NCBI GenBank assembly: GCA_036245805.1
Contig: BTRK01000004.1
Coordinates: 30,117,541-30,181,540, forward strand
DNA: 64,000 bases
From: Pristionchus mayeri
Lineage: Eukaryota > Nematoda > Chromadorea > Rhabditida > Neodiplogasteridae
Direction: 5' to 3'
Positions 38,801-50,389 of this stretch are shown one piece after another. The notes under the pieces were generated by a model. The model was given only the letters and a program-made list of their open reading frames with translations. It was not told the origin of the DNA and did not search any database. The position numbers were made by a program, and so were the translations under genes. How positions within the stretch are numbered: position 1 is the first letter of the stretch; each line of letters starts with the position of its first letter.

Positions 38801-41800
38801 TTTGTGACATTTTTGCATTACAACTCAAAAAGATAGAAATCGAACGAAATTAAAATCCTGGTTACGGTACCTCGCCGAAACCGGCGTCATTGGAGCGCGT
38901 CATGCGTGCCATCTGTACGCCATCGTGAGCGGCTGCAGAGTCGATCTCGGAGGGGGCGAATCGCTCCAGATGATTGGGGATCCACACCCAGGAGGCAGAA
39001 ACTGCCTGGAAAGAGGAGTTCGATTTGGATTGATTCCGAGTGCATCATTTGGAATTCCATCCCTGTACTTGGTTGTGGTGCTCACAACAAGCCGTGGCCT
39101 TTCATTGTACATAGACGGGACAAATAATGTAGTCATTCCAAGAGTATTGGAAAGGTAGACCAGAGGAGTTGATGGAGTCTAGCGCTGCCCCTTTCCATAG
39201 ATTGGAAACAGCACTGACCTGTGCCATCAGAGCGACCAGGAGGAGCGCGAGAGCGTGCAGCTGCATGGGATACGGTAGTGGAGACGATGTGATCTACTCT
39301 GAAGTATCGATTGATTGGGCAATGCATACTCATTCAGAGTAAGAGCACGCGACAATGACTAGGAGAGAAAGAATGGAAGAATGGGCGCAGACTTCGAGAT
39401 AAGGGGGCGGAGTCAGTCGGAAAAAGGGGGATGCACGAAAGAAATGCATGACGACAGTCAGTCTGAGGATCCGGAAACCGAAATGGGTGCGAAATTGAAT
39501 TCTCTGTCTTGGGGGTCTCTCGTGGTCTCTCGTTGGATAAAAAGGAAGTGTGAGGAATGAGAAGCAATGCTTGAGTGATGAGATGTCGAGTGGATCGAGA
39601 AAGGTCGAAGATAAGGGAAGAAGGGAGGAGATATGTGACACGCCCTCTCTCTCAGATATGCATGATGATGATGGGATGCCCCTTCCACTACAATAATAAT
39701 GTCGTTAGAGAGTCGATGAGTCCATGACGAGAGGCATAAAACACAGTCCGAGGGGCATCGGACTTGCCAAAATTAGCACTGCGTGCGTGCAGGGCGAGCT
39801 TTACTAAACGTCGGATCGTTTCAGTGGTGTGATGGCGCGTGCGGCTGGCCATGACGTGCACGGAGACTGCCTCTCCTGCGCCACCTGCGGATCGTCACTA
39901 AAGAACGTAAGTTTGGCGAAAAAGAGGACTGATAAATTAAAGATCAAAGACCAATCTACAGGTAGGCCACCACTTCATCGACGAGAAGTTCTACTGCGAC
40001 GTTCATGGGAATCAGAAGAAGGGCCTTGTCAGGTGCGTTGTGTACGCCAGGGCGCCGATTACTAATTGGAGCAGATCTATCAAAATATTCATTGCGTGTC
40101 ACGAGGCGATTTTTCCTAGCAGCTGGTCTGAAATGCGGGCATTTTAAAGAAGGAGTATCAGCAAAGTTGAAATTTTGAAGTTGTCATAACCATGACCGAC
40201 CTTTGTACAACCATAAGAGATTCTGAAAGTTTCAAATGCGTATCTCTATTTTGAACCGAGTTATCATTAGTTGGCGGAATGCCAAGGATGGCTTGAAGGG
40301 AAGGGACGTGCGGGAATTCAAATATCTAGAAGATTTTTCAAAAACTGGTGGGATTCGAACCCGCAACCTTCCGATTACGCGGCGACTGCTTTACCACTAA
40401 GCTATGCGATTGACCTTTGCCTATTCTCTTAGCTCGCGCTATGATCGTTGGATAATTGTCTAGGTCATGGTTATGACAGCGTCAAAAATGTAACTTTGCT
40501 GACACTCCTTCTTTAAGAATAGTCTGCTGAGACATTGCGCACTCGAAAGGAACCACACGAGAAGGAAAGTGGAGTGAAAACCATCGGGAAGGAAATTGCG
40601 AAGTTGATTCTAGTAGTTGATAAGGCGCTTCTATTCCTCTTCTAGAGCTTCTTTTAGCAAATCCGTGGGCGCTAACTAATCCATGGGGTGGTTTTTCTTC
40701 AAAATCCGGGTTTCCTGCAAAGAAAATACGAAAATCAGTTTCCTTCTTAGGCAATGAAATCGTACTTAAAACTGCAGTGATCTAGGAGATAATGGAAGGG
40801 GAACTAGAGCATGATTACCTATTGATGATGCAATTCCTTATTTGCAGCAGGCCTGCACCATCTGCAGCTCCTGCAGCACGTGCTCCCGAGCCGGCCAAGT
40901 CCTTCTACCAGCCGGATGTGATGAGCCGCAGACCGCTCAGGTGGGAGCCGGCTAATTCTAAAGCCGGATTTTAAAAGCCGGAACTGGAAAAGGAATCCCC
41001 GGTTGCAGCGTTTCGCCCAATCCGGCGGTGCACCATCAGACGTCTACTTACTCAACGACGACGACCCATCTGACGAACCCGAAGACTCATGGGCCAATCA
41101 GGTGAGAGAGAAGAGGATACTTAGCCACTCACACTTAGTCGATGGGGGGGGGAACTCGATGGAAACTATATTTGGAAATAATTCTAACACGAACAACAAG
41201 CAAATGAATCCGAAGGACTTTCGTTGGTAGCGAGTGTGTTTTTAGAAGATCTAATTTTAGAGAATGTATATCATCGATGATGCAAATAAAATTCAAGCTA
41301 GAAACTGATCGCTACACATCCGATAATAGTGATGACTAAGAGATCAGAGATCAAGGAGGGGTTGGTTCTGAAGTGTGGCTTAGCTCACGCATGCAGATGG
41401 AGGCAGAGAATGACGAGTTTCTCGCAGCTGCCGATTACTGTATTCATAGGCTGCTCTCACTGTCACAACACCTATGCATCACTGAGGAGAACGATGACTT
41501 GTAGAGAGACCCATCGCAACTTGCGAGAGACTCATTCCCAGGGTACTGGAGTGAGCAATTCTGCCCGTGGTTCTACATCGTATTCGCTTTTTCGTTGTCA
41601 GTTAGGGCGAGAAATATAAGTGAGTAGGTACGAGACTGACGATATCTCCCACATATCGAGTTGCCAATGAATACTCGTGGCTGAATGTGCGAAAAAGGCT
41701 ATAGTGCGAAACCGTTAATACCCGATAGCGATTACGACTCAATGAATGACCTCGCAACATCATAATGATTCAATCCACAAATAGGAGGAAAGTAACGGAA

Positions 41801-44800
41801 ATGCAGACGAAAATTCGCCATCTACTCGATTCGAATTAGCCAAATTCGCAATGGCAGCGCACTGGTTTCCTAGTAACTGAAGTAAGTCTGGAGATGGGGA
41901 AGAGCTGGTTCGTTGGATTGGATTGGAATTGTGAGTGGGGATAAATGGGGAGGGAGCTGAAATCCGGGAAAGATGCAGCATTGTTGCATGAATTGGGAAT
42001 TCGCACACACGCAGCACTTGATTGATTACTCGGGGTTTCGGATGCAAGGGAGCCATCGTCATTCCATTCCTCGTGCACAAATTGGGAAACGTCTTGGAAG
42101 GAGATGAAGAAGGAAGATTCACTCAGTTATGCACACTCTGACGCATGAACTAGAACGTTGACGGAAATTGTCTTCTCAAATGTCCAAATGCGCAGATAAA
42201 AGCTATTTTTAGTAGGCTCATTCACTCACAAATGGAAAATCGGAATTCATGTCTAAATTGATAAAAACTGAAATAACGAAGAAATCCACTATAGCGTAGA
42301 GGGAAGAAATGACGAAGGCAAAAAGAGCTCGCCGAAACGTTTACCGGGTAACGCTTTTCAAATTGGAGAATGCCGAGAAATGAGCCGGAACAAGTGGGAG
42401 GAGGATGAAGAAGTGACGATTAATGTAGTGGTGTTTCGAAGTGATAGATAAACATGCAAACGGTGCTCGAGCAGATGCTATTCACTCTAGTTTCGAAGCT
42501 CTCAGAAGCGTTTTGTCTTGGCAAAAGGATAACTAAATTACTCGGGAACGTTTCTCATTTGTCTCTCGGAAGCATTCAAGCGTTTTGTTTCCGCCTTAGA
42601 CACAAATGACGAGGAACTCCAATGGAGGAAACTTTTGATTTGTCAATAATTTTCGGGTTAACTGGATAAATTTTCATTTTTATTAAAGTTGGAACCTCAC
42701 GAAAATCAGATATTCTGTTGACTGGTGCACTGATACAAAATTTGCATGGATCAAAATCGCTTTTCTTCAGTCCGGCAGCCCGCGGCGTGCCTACCAACCC
42801 TCCGTTCACCGCCACTTCTCGGCCCGTCTCTCCTCCCTCGTACGCACCTCCTCCTCCTCCACCCACCACAGCCCCGCCTGCAGGAGGAGGTACTAATTAG
42901 CCTCATTAGTTAATTACTTGCCAAAACAATGCCACGCTTTGAGCACAGTCCTTCGTTCTCTTGTCCTCACTGTCCGTTCAATGCACGTCGCTTCTCTCTG
43001 TTCGTATCGTCCCCTTGCAGGTGCCCCACCTCCTCCTCAACATCAGCAACCGCTGCCGAAGCTCGTCGTAAACGGAGGCGCGTCTCCTACGCGAGTCACG
43101 CGTACGCCGTCCGCGTCCCCGCGGCGAAAGGCGCCTCGCTCCCCTTCATTCTGCGTGCACCCACTTAGGAAGCAGTGGCCACCACCGCCAGGCCGACACA
43201 CCATCGGCGCCGTTCCTCGCTACTGGGACGTCGCTGCGAGACGCGGAGAGGTCTCACCAGGCGGAACGAGGGCGTCCGCGACCGCACCACTCGCGGATCT
43301 CGTCGCGGAAGAGGACGCGGCTACGCGTTCCGGCGGCCGACGAGCGCGTGATCCGCGTCGTCGGACTGTCGTGCAGCCACAGTTGGTAGCAGATGCGAGA
43401 GAAGCGGTGAGAAGAGCTGCTGCTCATAAGGAGGAACTGGCGAAGAGAGAGGAAGAGATCGCCCATCGACTCCAGCCCCCTGCCATTCCCAAGGGAATCA
43501 ACGTGATCGCCACCAGGAGCGAATCCCTACTCGCAAGGACTGAGACACGACCACAGCAGCACCAGCCTGCTGCAGCACCTGCAGCCGAGCCGCAGCCACG
43601 ACCAGTCTCGTACGTCTCCGAAGCCTCGACGATCCTCTCTGCACCGGAAGTCGTGCCGATCAGACCAGTGTCCATGGTGGCGATGTCCACTTCGACGATG
43701 ACCCCATCGGAAGATCAGCCCGCACCTCGACCCAAGTCGATGTTCTCTCCCTTGCTGCGTGTCAACCAATCGCCTGTTCCCTTCGGACGGACCTTCGTTG
43801 ACTGTGCGACCTCGCCCAATCCTCCACCAGCATACGACCCTGCGACCAAACCTGCTGCACTAGCTGCAGCGCCTGCAGCAGCTGATACTCCTCCAGTGCC
43901 TCGTCCTCATCGTCGAGTGGACATCTCCAAGCAGACATTCCCTGTGAAGAAACCGACGAAGAAGAAGGTCAACGGAGGCGTCAAGAAGGCGAAGAAGGTG
44001 GAGATAGTCGAGGTGCACGCTGCTCCTCTCACTGGCGTCGCTCCCACTCACGTCCTTCATCGTGGTGCCTTCTCCCCTCGTCGATCTCCCTCTCCCTTGA
44101 TCGCCACTCCTCAGCCTCCGCCCGGTGCATGGGCAAACGCTGCCGAAGTGCTGGACGAGGCTGACCTGGGCACAGAACCGAGAAGATCGCCAGAAGAACA
44201 GCTCGAGGGACCCCTTCGCGCTCCCCAGGCGTCACCTCGCGCGCGTGAAGCGTACGAGGCGCGAGACGATATCCCTCGAGTTCCTCGTCGCCCGGTGTAC
44301 CTGCCTCTGGACTTCCAGCAGCAGCAGCTTGCAGTAGCCGGAGTACCAGCTCCTCCTCGCATCGCCCTTGACCTCGTCGATGACTACGAGGATTCCATCG
44401 TCTCGTCGACGGCGTTGAGACCGGAGATGAGGAGGATCATGAGGATGGTCGACGATGACTGCGAGAGTCAGGAGACGAACGAGGACTGGAGGTAAGTTGA
44501 TGGCACTGGGCCAATTCTGATTTATCGACATGCTATGTAGGAAAGCGAATCTCTCCCTGCTAGATGAAGAGGGCCAATGGGAGAGGGATCTGGCGACAGT
44601 GGGCGAGTTGAACAGGAGGATGAGAGAGAGCACTGATCGGTAAGTGGCAGCATGGCTGCAGCAGCTGCAGCCAGTCAGTCATTGCAGCGACCCCTGCGAT
44701 GAGAGCAGTGTGATCAGTGCAGTGGATGAGGAGGATAGGAGAAGGGCGATAGAGAGCATCGAGAGACACCAGAGGACACTAGAGAGACAGCAGGCGTCGC

Positions 44801-47800
44801 TCTCCGTGCTCCTCGACTCGGCCATCACCTTCCTACGGGGAATGGACAAGGCCGTGCCCCTACCTCCAGCGCTAGCGGCGCAATCCGCTCCACAAACGCC
44901 TACCGCGTCCGCACCCGCACCGGAAGCGCCAAAGCCAGCGCCACCCGCTCGCGCCTACATCCCGACTGCGACTCTTAGCGCGGTGACGTCGGCCGCGGCC
45001 GCGACCCAAGCGCGCAGCCGCCACCTCGCGGACGAGGACGAGAGCATCGAGTCGTGAGTGTGGCTGCAGCTGCTGCATGAACTCGTTCCCCTACTCATCC
45101 CTCACACTCTGTACTCTATTATGGATGACGCTAACCCCTGCGTATGTCCTCTTCTCTTTCTAATTCCTTATGAATGACGATTGCAATTCAGTCATTTTAT
45201 TTTTCCGTGTGTTCTCTAATCCCTGTTGTGTGCACGATACCGTAGTCATCACACGCTACCGTAGTCATCACACTTCTCAGCAGGCTCAGCTCAGTTTTGG
45301 AGGAACTGCGCAGCATCGGACTGCCGCAGCAGCCGCAACCTCCGATCAGGAACGGGTCCATCAAGGTAGTGGTGTGGTCGACATTTCCTACGTGTTTCTC
45401 TGCCAATATTTGTGTTGGTCGATGTTTCCCACTGCCCACACCACGCTCCGCACGCTGCAGGCACCGCAGCCTCCACCTCGTCGCAACATGCCCGCACGCT
45501 TCTCCACGCCCGTCCCACCACCGCGTGGTGCGTCCTTGTCTGTCGTTTCCCATTTGTGTCGTCCTTGTCGAAATGGCTACAGCGTGAAAAATACGACATT
45601 TATCAATTAATCACACCATGAAGAGATTACTCCAGGTTCGAGTTTCTCTCGATCGACCTACGAAAGCCGTACGACCACGAACAACGCTGGTGCTCCGTCG
45701 GCGACGAATGGATACGGTAGCCGACCGGCGAATGGAGGTATCGAGGATTGATTTTTCAAAAGCTAACTAAGCGATGAAGCTACAGGCTACGTGAGCCCCT
45801 ACACCAACGGAGGATCCACGTACAATCAGAGGAACCAGGTAATGATTGTTTCGCATAGAGAATTTACGGACTGGGAGCACTGTCGGCAATTTCACCCTCG
45901 AATGCGCAGGTCTCTTCGACAGTCTCCACTGGTCGCATGCAGCAGGAGGCGGAGCCTGCGGCGGGAGAGAGAGTGCCGTACTGCGAGAGCTGCAGAATGG
46001 CCATTCGGTGAGTAGCTGGGAACAGTAGAGAAACATTCACAATGAACCTTCCAACATTAGAGACGAGGTAAACCATAGTTTGCAGCATTTGTGGTCGCAA
46101 TGTACAGTAGCGCCGGAAAGTATTCATACGATTTGATTTTTTCATATAACTTTTTCTGCAGTTGACTTAGTAAGTTAGATGTTGTAGCGTTGTATATCAA
46201 ACCCATCAAAGAATACGATGCGAGTATTGCGTCATCACGTGCACCACAACGGATTGTGTAGTTATGACGCAATCGAATTTCATTTTTCAAACAGGCGTTA
46301 TTCTTATACAGAATTTTTCCAGCTTGACAAACTTTCTGACGTTGGAGATAGGACCGAGTTCTATCAAGAATACAAATTTGAAGTTGCTGCTCGGTCGCAC
46401 ATTGGCTGCAACCTTGCTGCAAAATCGATGTCAAAAATTAAGATATCGGCTACTATTCAAGCTAGAGACTCGTTCAAGGCATCAAAATGATCGCCATCAT
46501 GAGTCAAGATGAGCCTGAGAATATGAAAACAATATCTCAACATTTGCCCGCAGGGCATGAAAAAATCACTTTTTCACATGACCACTTTTTGGAGATACAT
46601 AACTCTGTAGGAACTGTATATAAAAATCTGATTTTTGCTTAGGATGTTCAAAATGTCTTGTATATACGATTCCCAACTTTTTAGAGTATTTGGATATCAT
46701 TCCGGTTAAAGTATGATCTAGTGCACCCAACGAGATATAGTGGTCCCACTCTAAAATAGTGGTCCCTTAAAAAATATGATGGTCCCTCAGGACCACCATA
46801 ATATGATGGTCCCACCGTAAATATAGTGGTCCCATAATTTGCAAAAATAGTGGTCCCAAAAATTCAAAATAAATATAGTGGTCCCAAAAATGGAAAAATA
46901 ATGGTCCCGCTATTTTTTTAAAATTTCTGATAAAATTATAGTGAGTTTCAACGTTCAAACTGATTTAAATTGTCTTCCGTTCGAAATAAGTGGATATTGC
47001 AATATGTTGATATCTCGCAGCAACAACAATGCAAGCTTTATTGATCAGTTGTTAAAAATACATTACATAGCGAAAGCGTCGGATCAAACTAGAAAACATA
47101 TTTGGACTATACTCAAAGAGATGCATCATCTGGATTGTACAGGGAAAGACCATACAAAAAGCTATTGCAGGGCATGACATGAGTGCGAGTGAGGATATAC
47201 GTCAGCATTAAGCTAGCACGCTGTACATTTTTCTTAGTCGCATCCATGAATTGCATTTTAATGCTATGCCACTTCGTCACCTCCGTTGATCTTACCGGGA
47301 CTGAGTCAAACTCATAGAACTTGGCCGTTTTCGTTGGATACCGAGAGTCGAACGCATTCTACATCCCTGAGGGACCTTAGATGCCCTGAGGATCTGATTA
47401 ACATTGTGGCCGGAGATGCGTAGTTTCGCACTAGTCTATTCATACAATCCTCGTTGTGATTGCTAAGTGCAATTAATAAATAATCTATACTTATATTCAT
47501 TGGCAAAATGACTATGAATTAAATGAAATGATTTGAACATAAAAGAAACAGAAAATGAAAAAAAACGTTCAAACTTGGGACCATCAAATTTATTTATTTA
47601 GATTGGGACCACTATTTTTACAAATAATGGGACCACTATTTTTATATCCGAGATTTGGGACCACTATATATGGATGGGACCATGATATTCCGGACCACTA
47701 TATTTACGGGACCATTATTTTTATTTCGGACCACTGTTTTAGAGTGAGACCACTATATCTCGTTGGGTGCACTAGATCATACTTTAACCATCTTTCCTGC

Positions 47801-49679
47801 CCGCGGCGATTGGTTTTCGGATGAACTTTCGAGTCCCCGACCCGCTATTTTCGTATGTACTCTCTCTACAACTGTGCCCAAAGTTATTAACACATTTCAA
47901 AAAGTTGGGAATCGGTTCTTCAGAACATGTTGGGCATGCACACACAATAGCAATTGTTTTCCTTAACTTTCCCACAACCTTGTTTTCGAAGGGTCATCCA
48001 TTCAGGACCACGGCGCACCTCCGAAAACCAATCACCGCGGGAATGATAGATGTCCAAACACTCTAAAAAGATAGGAATCATATAAGTAAAACATAATGAA
48101 CATGCTTAAGCAAAAATCAACAGATTTCCCGAAAAATTATGAATCTCCAAAAAGTGATAATGTGAAAAAGTGATTTTTTCATGCCCTGAGGGCAAATGTT
48201 GAGATATTGTTTTCATATTCTCAGGATCATCTGAACTCATGATGTTGATTATTTTGATGCCTTGAACGAGTCTCTAGCTTGACTAGGAGCCGATATCTCA
48301 ATTTTTGACATCGGTTTTGCAGCAAGGCTGCAGCCAATGTGAGACCGAGCAGCAACTTCATATTTTTATTCTAGATAGAACTCGGTCCTATCTCCAACGT
48401 CAGAAAGTTTGTCAAGCTGGAAAAATTCTGTATAAGAATAACGCCTGTTTGAAAAAAAGAATTTCGATTGCGTCATCACTAGCTTATCCGTTATGGTGCA
48501 CATGATGACGCAATACTCGCATCGTATTCTTCGGTGGGTTTGATATATAGCGCTACAACATCTAACTTGCTAAGTCAACTGCAGAAAAAGTTATATAAAA
48601 AATCAAATCGTATGAATACTTTCCGGCGCTACTGTATATGAATATGAAGGCAGGAAAATTGAAATAATTCTTTATTGTAGTGGTCCGTTCGTGCTTGCCA
48701 ACGGGAAGTCGTGGTGTCCCGATCACTTCATCTGCTCCAATCGATCATGCGCCCGCAAGCTGCTCGAGTGCGGATTCGTAGAGGAAAACGGGCAGAAGTG
48801 AGAACATGTTCCAGTCAAATGCTATTCCTGTCCCGTTGGGCTTAAATAGTGTAATTCCGAATGCAAAAGATCTGGGTTTTAGAATTAACTGTTCCTCCTT
48901 TAATTCGTGTGAAATTAAAGAATAACAAAGTCATAATTCCCCTGAATTTCCAGGTTCTGCGAGACGTGCTTCGAGAAGAACATCGCTCCAAAGTGTGCCA
49001 AGTGCTCCACCGCCATCGTCTCGGTGCGTACGATTCTTTCGTTTTGAAAATCGCACCACGCTCTCACTAGAGCCGGGAGATCATGACCGGCAAATTGGCA
49101 AACCCTCATTTCAGGACTGTCTGAATGCGTTGTCTATGAAGTGGCACCCTGCGTGCTTCACGTGCGCCCACTGCCAGGCTCCCTTCGGGAACGCCGCCTT
49201 CTACCTGGAACAAGGCGCGCCCTACTGCGAGAAGGGTGAGAAACACAGATAAGGAGAGAAGATAATGAACTGCTCAGGAATTAAAGGCTTTCGCCTCATT
49301 GATTGATTCACATCCTCTACAATCTTGTTTGTAATTTGAGAAAAAATAAAGATGGAATTTCTTGCAGACTGGAACATGCTCTTCACAACCAAGTGCGTCT
49401 CGTGCCGCTTCCCCATTGAGGTGAGAGTGATCTGTGATCTTTTCTTACATGCTAATCTTCGTTCTTCAGGCGGGAGATCGATGGGTCGAGGCACTCGGCT
49501 CAGCATATCACTCCAACTGCTTCAGCTGCACCGTACGTTGATCATTGATCTTTTACGTCGTAGGAAAAAATTCGTATGGTACAACTGATATTTGATCTCT
49601 GCAGCGCTGCCGCGTCAACCTGGAAGGCGAGAGTTTCTACGCGAAGAACGGCGAACCGTACTGCAAGGCACACGCCTAA
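32899..49679 (+). CDS. alp-1: ALP/Enigma-family PDZ and LIM domain protein (Zasp/ALP-1 type)
   Basis: Cytoskeletal scaffold of muscle dense bodies/Z-discs that binds alpha-actinin. Exons: 32899-32988, 33842-33908, 34047-34125, 35115-35205, 35298-35378, 35866-35913, 36036-36118, 38174-38286, 38406-38481, 39825-39906, 39962-40032, 40848-40940, 41009-41101, 41397-41439, 42779-42889, 43021-44491, 44541-44639, 44718-45053, 45284-45365, 45461-45527, 45636-45737, 45786-45838, 45910-46007, 48681-48797, 48954-49023, 49115-49235, 49368-49420, 49470-49532, 49605-49679. The PDZ domain comes first (GDRLTSWGFGV, VVPGSLADRAGLRNGDILDI), then a ZM-like motif (HNQYNSPLSLYS) and LIM1 (CFVCTRPIL, HGDCLSCATC). 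A 1.47-kb Pro/Ala-rich exon follows. Three LIM domains (CESCRMAIR, CETCFEKNIAPKCAKC, CVSCRFPIE) end at YCKAHA-stop. The true first exon was not found. Confidence 0.92.
33361..33433 (+). tRNA. tRNA-Phe (GAA)
   Basis: A 73-nt cloverleaf can be drawn completely: acceptor GCCATGA with TCGTGGC, D-arm GCTC/GAGC, anticodon arm TTAGA-CTGAAGA-TCTAA with anticodon GAA, T-arm GCCGG-TTCGATC-CTGGC, discriminator A. The A box (TAGCTCAGTTGG) and B box (GGTTCGATCC) are intact and a TTTT follows shortly, as expected for RNA polymerase III. There is no tRNA intron. It lies in the first PDZ-splitting intron of the alp-1-like gene, on the same strand. Confidence 0.95.
33960..34027 (+). pseudogene. Exact 68-bp copy of the terminal sec-31 exon
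   Basis: This stretch is identical, base for base, to 26271-26338, which is the last coding exon of sec-31 (VSAFQPALKSLF...), its stop codon and two following bases. The flanks differ on both sides, and the acceptor TTTGCAG of the original is not copied. It lies in the intron 33909-34046 of the alp-1-like gene, only 19 bases before the next exon's acceptor. It has no function in that gene that I can see. Confidence 0.9.
36559..37537 (-). CDS. Small secreted helical protein, DUF148 (SXP/RAL-2)-like
   Basis: Eight exons on the minus strand (37469-37537, 37344-37403, 37185-37277, 37040-37099, 36928-36981, 36824-36880, 36695-36772, 36559-36597), all in phase 0, give about 170 residues. Residues 1-16 are a signal peptide (MFRVLAVVAFATVALA). 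The rest is Lys/Glu/Ala-rich and helical, without cysteines (LQEIGKNLDLSRNQKVAQIN, EKANKFKDFGLQKEQEM, AKSLISEFTPEAQTVLNN). The pattern fits nematode DUF148/SXP-RAL-2 proteins best; a fatty-acid/retinol-binding (FAR) protein is the main alternative. It is antisense inside the alp-1-like intron 36119-38173. Confidence 0.8.
38685..39266 (-). CDS. Short secreted peptide precursor, possible neuropeptide-like protein
   Basis: Three minus-strand exons (39219-39266, 38871-39005, 38685-38750), all phase 0, encode 82 residues. The first exon is a complete signal peptide (MQLHALALLLVALMAQ). The mature part has no cysteines and ends GGAILLGRR-stop. Gly-Arg-Arg at a C-terminus is the usual signal for dibasic cleavage and amidation; Arg residues (MARMTR, GIPPR, VRYQR) could be further processing sites. 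I do not recognise a named family. It lies antisense in the LIM1-splitting intron (38482-39824) of the alp-1-like gene. The product role is inference. Confidence 0.65.
40148..40512. mobile_element. TTAA-flanked MITE with a tRNA-like core
   Basis: Terminal inverted repeats of about 50 bp (AGAAGGAGTATCAGCAAAGTT... and its reverse complement) enclose 365 bp and are flanked by TTAA on both sides. TTAA is the piggyBac-type target. On the minus strand the interior (about 40345-40412) reads like a tRNA: A box TAGCTTAGTGGTAAAGC and B box GGTTGCGGGTTCGAATCCC. The acceptor and anticodon stems do not pair, so it is a tRNA-derived sequence and not a functional tRNA. It lies in the alp-1-like intron 40033-40847. 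Confidence 0.8.
46105..48634. mobile_element. 2.5-kb foldback element with internal ATAGTGGTCCC arrays
   Basis: Arms of more than 600 bp (from 46105 and from 48634 backwards) are reverse complements. They start CAGTAGCGCCGGAAAGTATT and are flanked by TA, as in Tc1/mariner-type MITEs. Inside each arm lies an irregular array of ATAGTGGTCCC-like units (about 46735-46915, mirrored at about 47575-47755). The central 0.6 kb (46930-47560) is unique and has only a 78-codon ORF with no recognised domain, so the element seems non-autonomous. It fills most of the intron 46008-48680 between LIM exons. Confidence 0.88.
47800..48041. mobile_element. 242-bp MITE inserted in the right arm of the foldback element
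   Basis: Ends are inverted copies, CCCGCGGCGATTGGTTTTCG at the left and its near-exact reverse complement at the right. The matching position of the left arm of the host foldback (near 46690-46715) lacks this insert, so it came in after the arms formed. No target duplication is clear. Confidence 0.7.
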
Positions 49680-50389
49680 AGATCGACTACCGTACCCTCG
49701 TCACACACAGCATCGCACCACCACCGTACCCCAGTTATCGATTTGCTCACTTTTTATCGATCCGAGATTCGTTGGTTCTATCCCCATTTTGCTCCCATTT
49801 CTTGGCAATCAGTCTGCGCTCTCTCACCCAATTGAGATAGACGTAGACCCTTTCTTCCCGTGCAATTCTGAGTGAGATGGCAGCCTTTTCATTCGTTTTC
49901 TTCAATTCAAATCACATACTTATCATAATGTTGCTCACAATCGTACCCCCCTTGCCTTCAAATTCTTCTCTTCTCTCAATGGTCACAAACTCCGTCAGCT
50001 CACAAACGGACAGAGGGAGAGTGAGACCAACGGAAAGGGAAAATTCTAGCTGAATATCCTCCAATCTCTGCTTCATAATAACCTCTCGTAGCCTTCTGCT
50101 GAATCCTTGCATCTGATCACGTAATAAAGTTGGTTTTTCGTGTACGCGATCCATACAACACAATCAAATTCTCTTTCTCAGCCTCTGATGCAATGAGCGC
50201 AGCAATAGAAGAATCATAAAAGTGCATACATAATTTCACTGCATATCATCAAAAAAAAACTCACCAGAGCAAGACTCATCTGTTTATTCTATTCACAGTG
50301 TTATTTTAAACATATACGTTACTATACTCCGGAGTTTGTTCTATAGTTTTTGTAGTCTGAAATCGAATACTCAGTTTTGAGGAAAAGAA
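49680..50389. other. Convergent intergenic region
   Basis: Lies between the stop codons of the alp-1-like gene (+) and the UGT gene (-), so it holds two 3'UTRs. Nothing else was recognised. Confidence 0.55.

Noticed and set aside
40343..40415. Functional tRNA on the minus strand
   Set aside because: A- and B-box words are present but the acceptor and anticodon stems do not pair; it is a tRNA-derived part of a repeat.
44232..44633. 133-codon minus-strand ORF opposite the PDZ-LIM gene
   Set aside because: Antisense shadow of coding exons 43021-44491 and 44541-44639, with no splice or domain evidence of its own.
46941..47177. 78-codon ORF in the centre of the foldback element as a transposase
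   Set aside because: Too short, with no DDE-type motif, and not matched by neighbouring exons.
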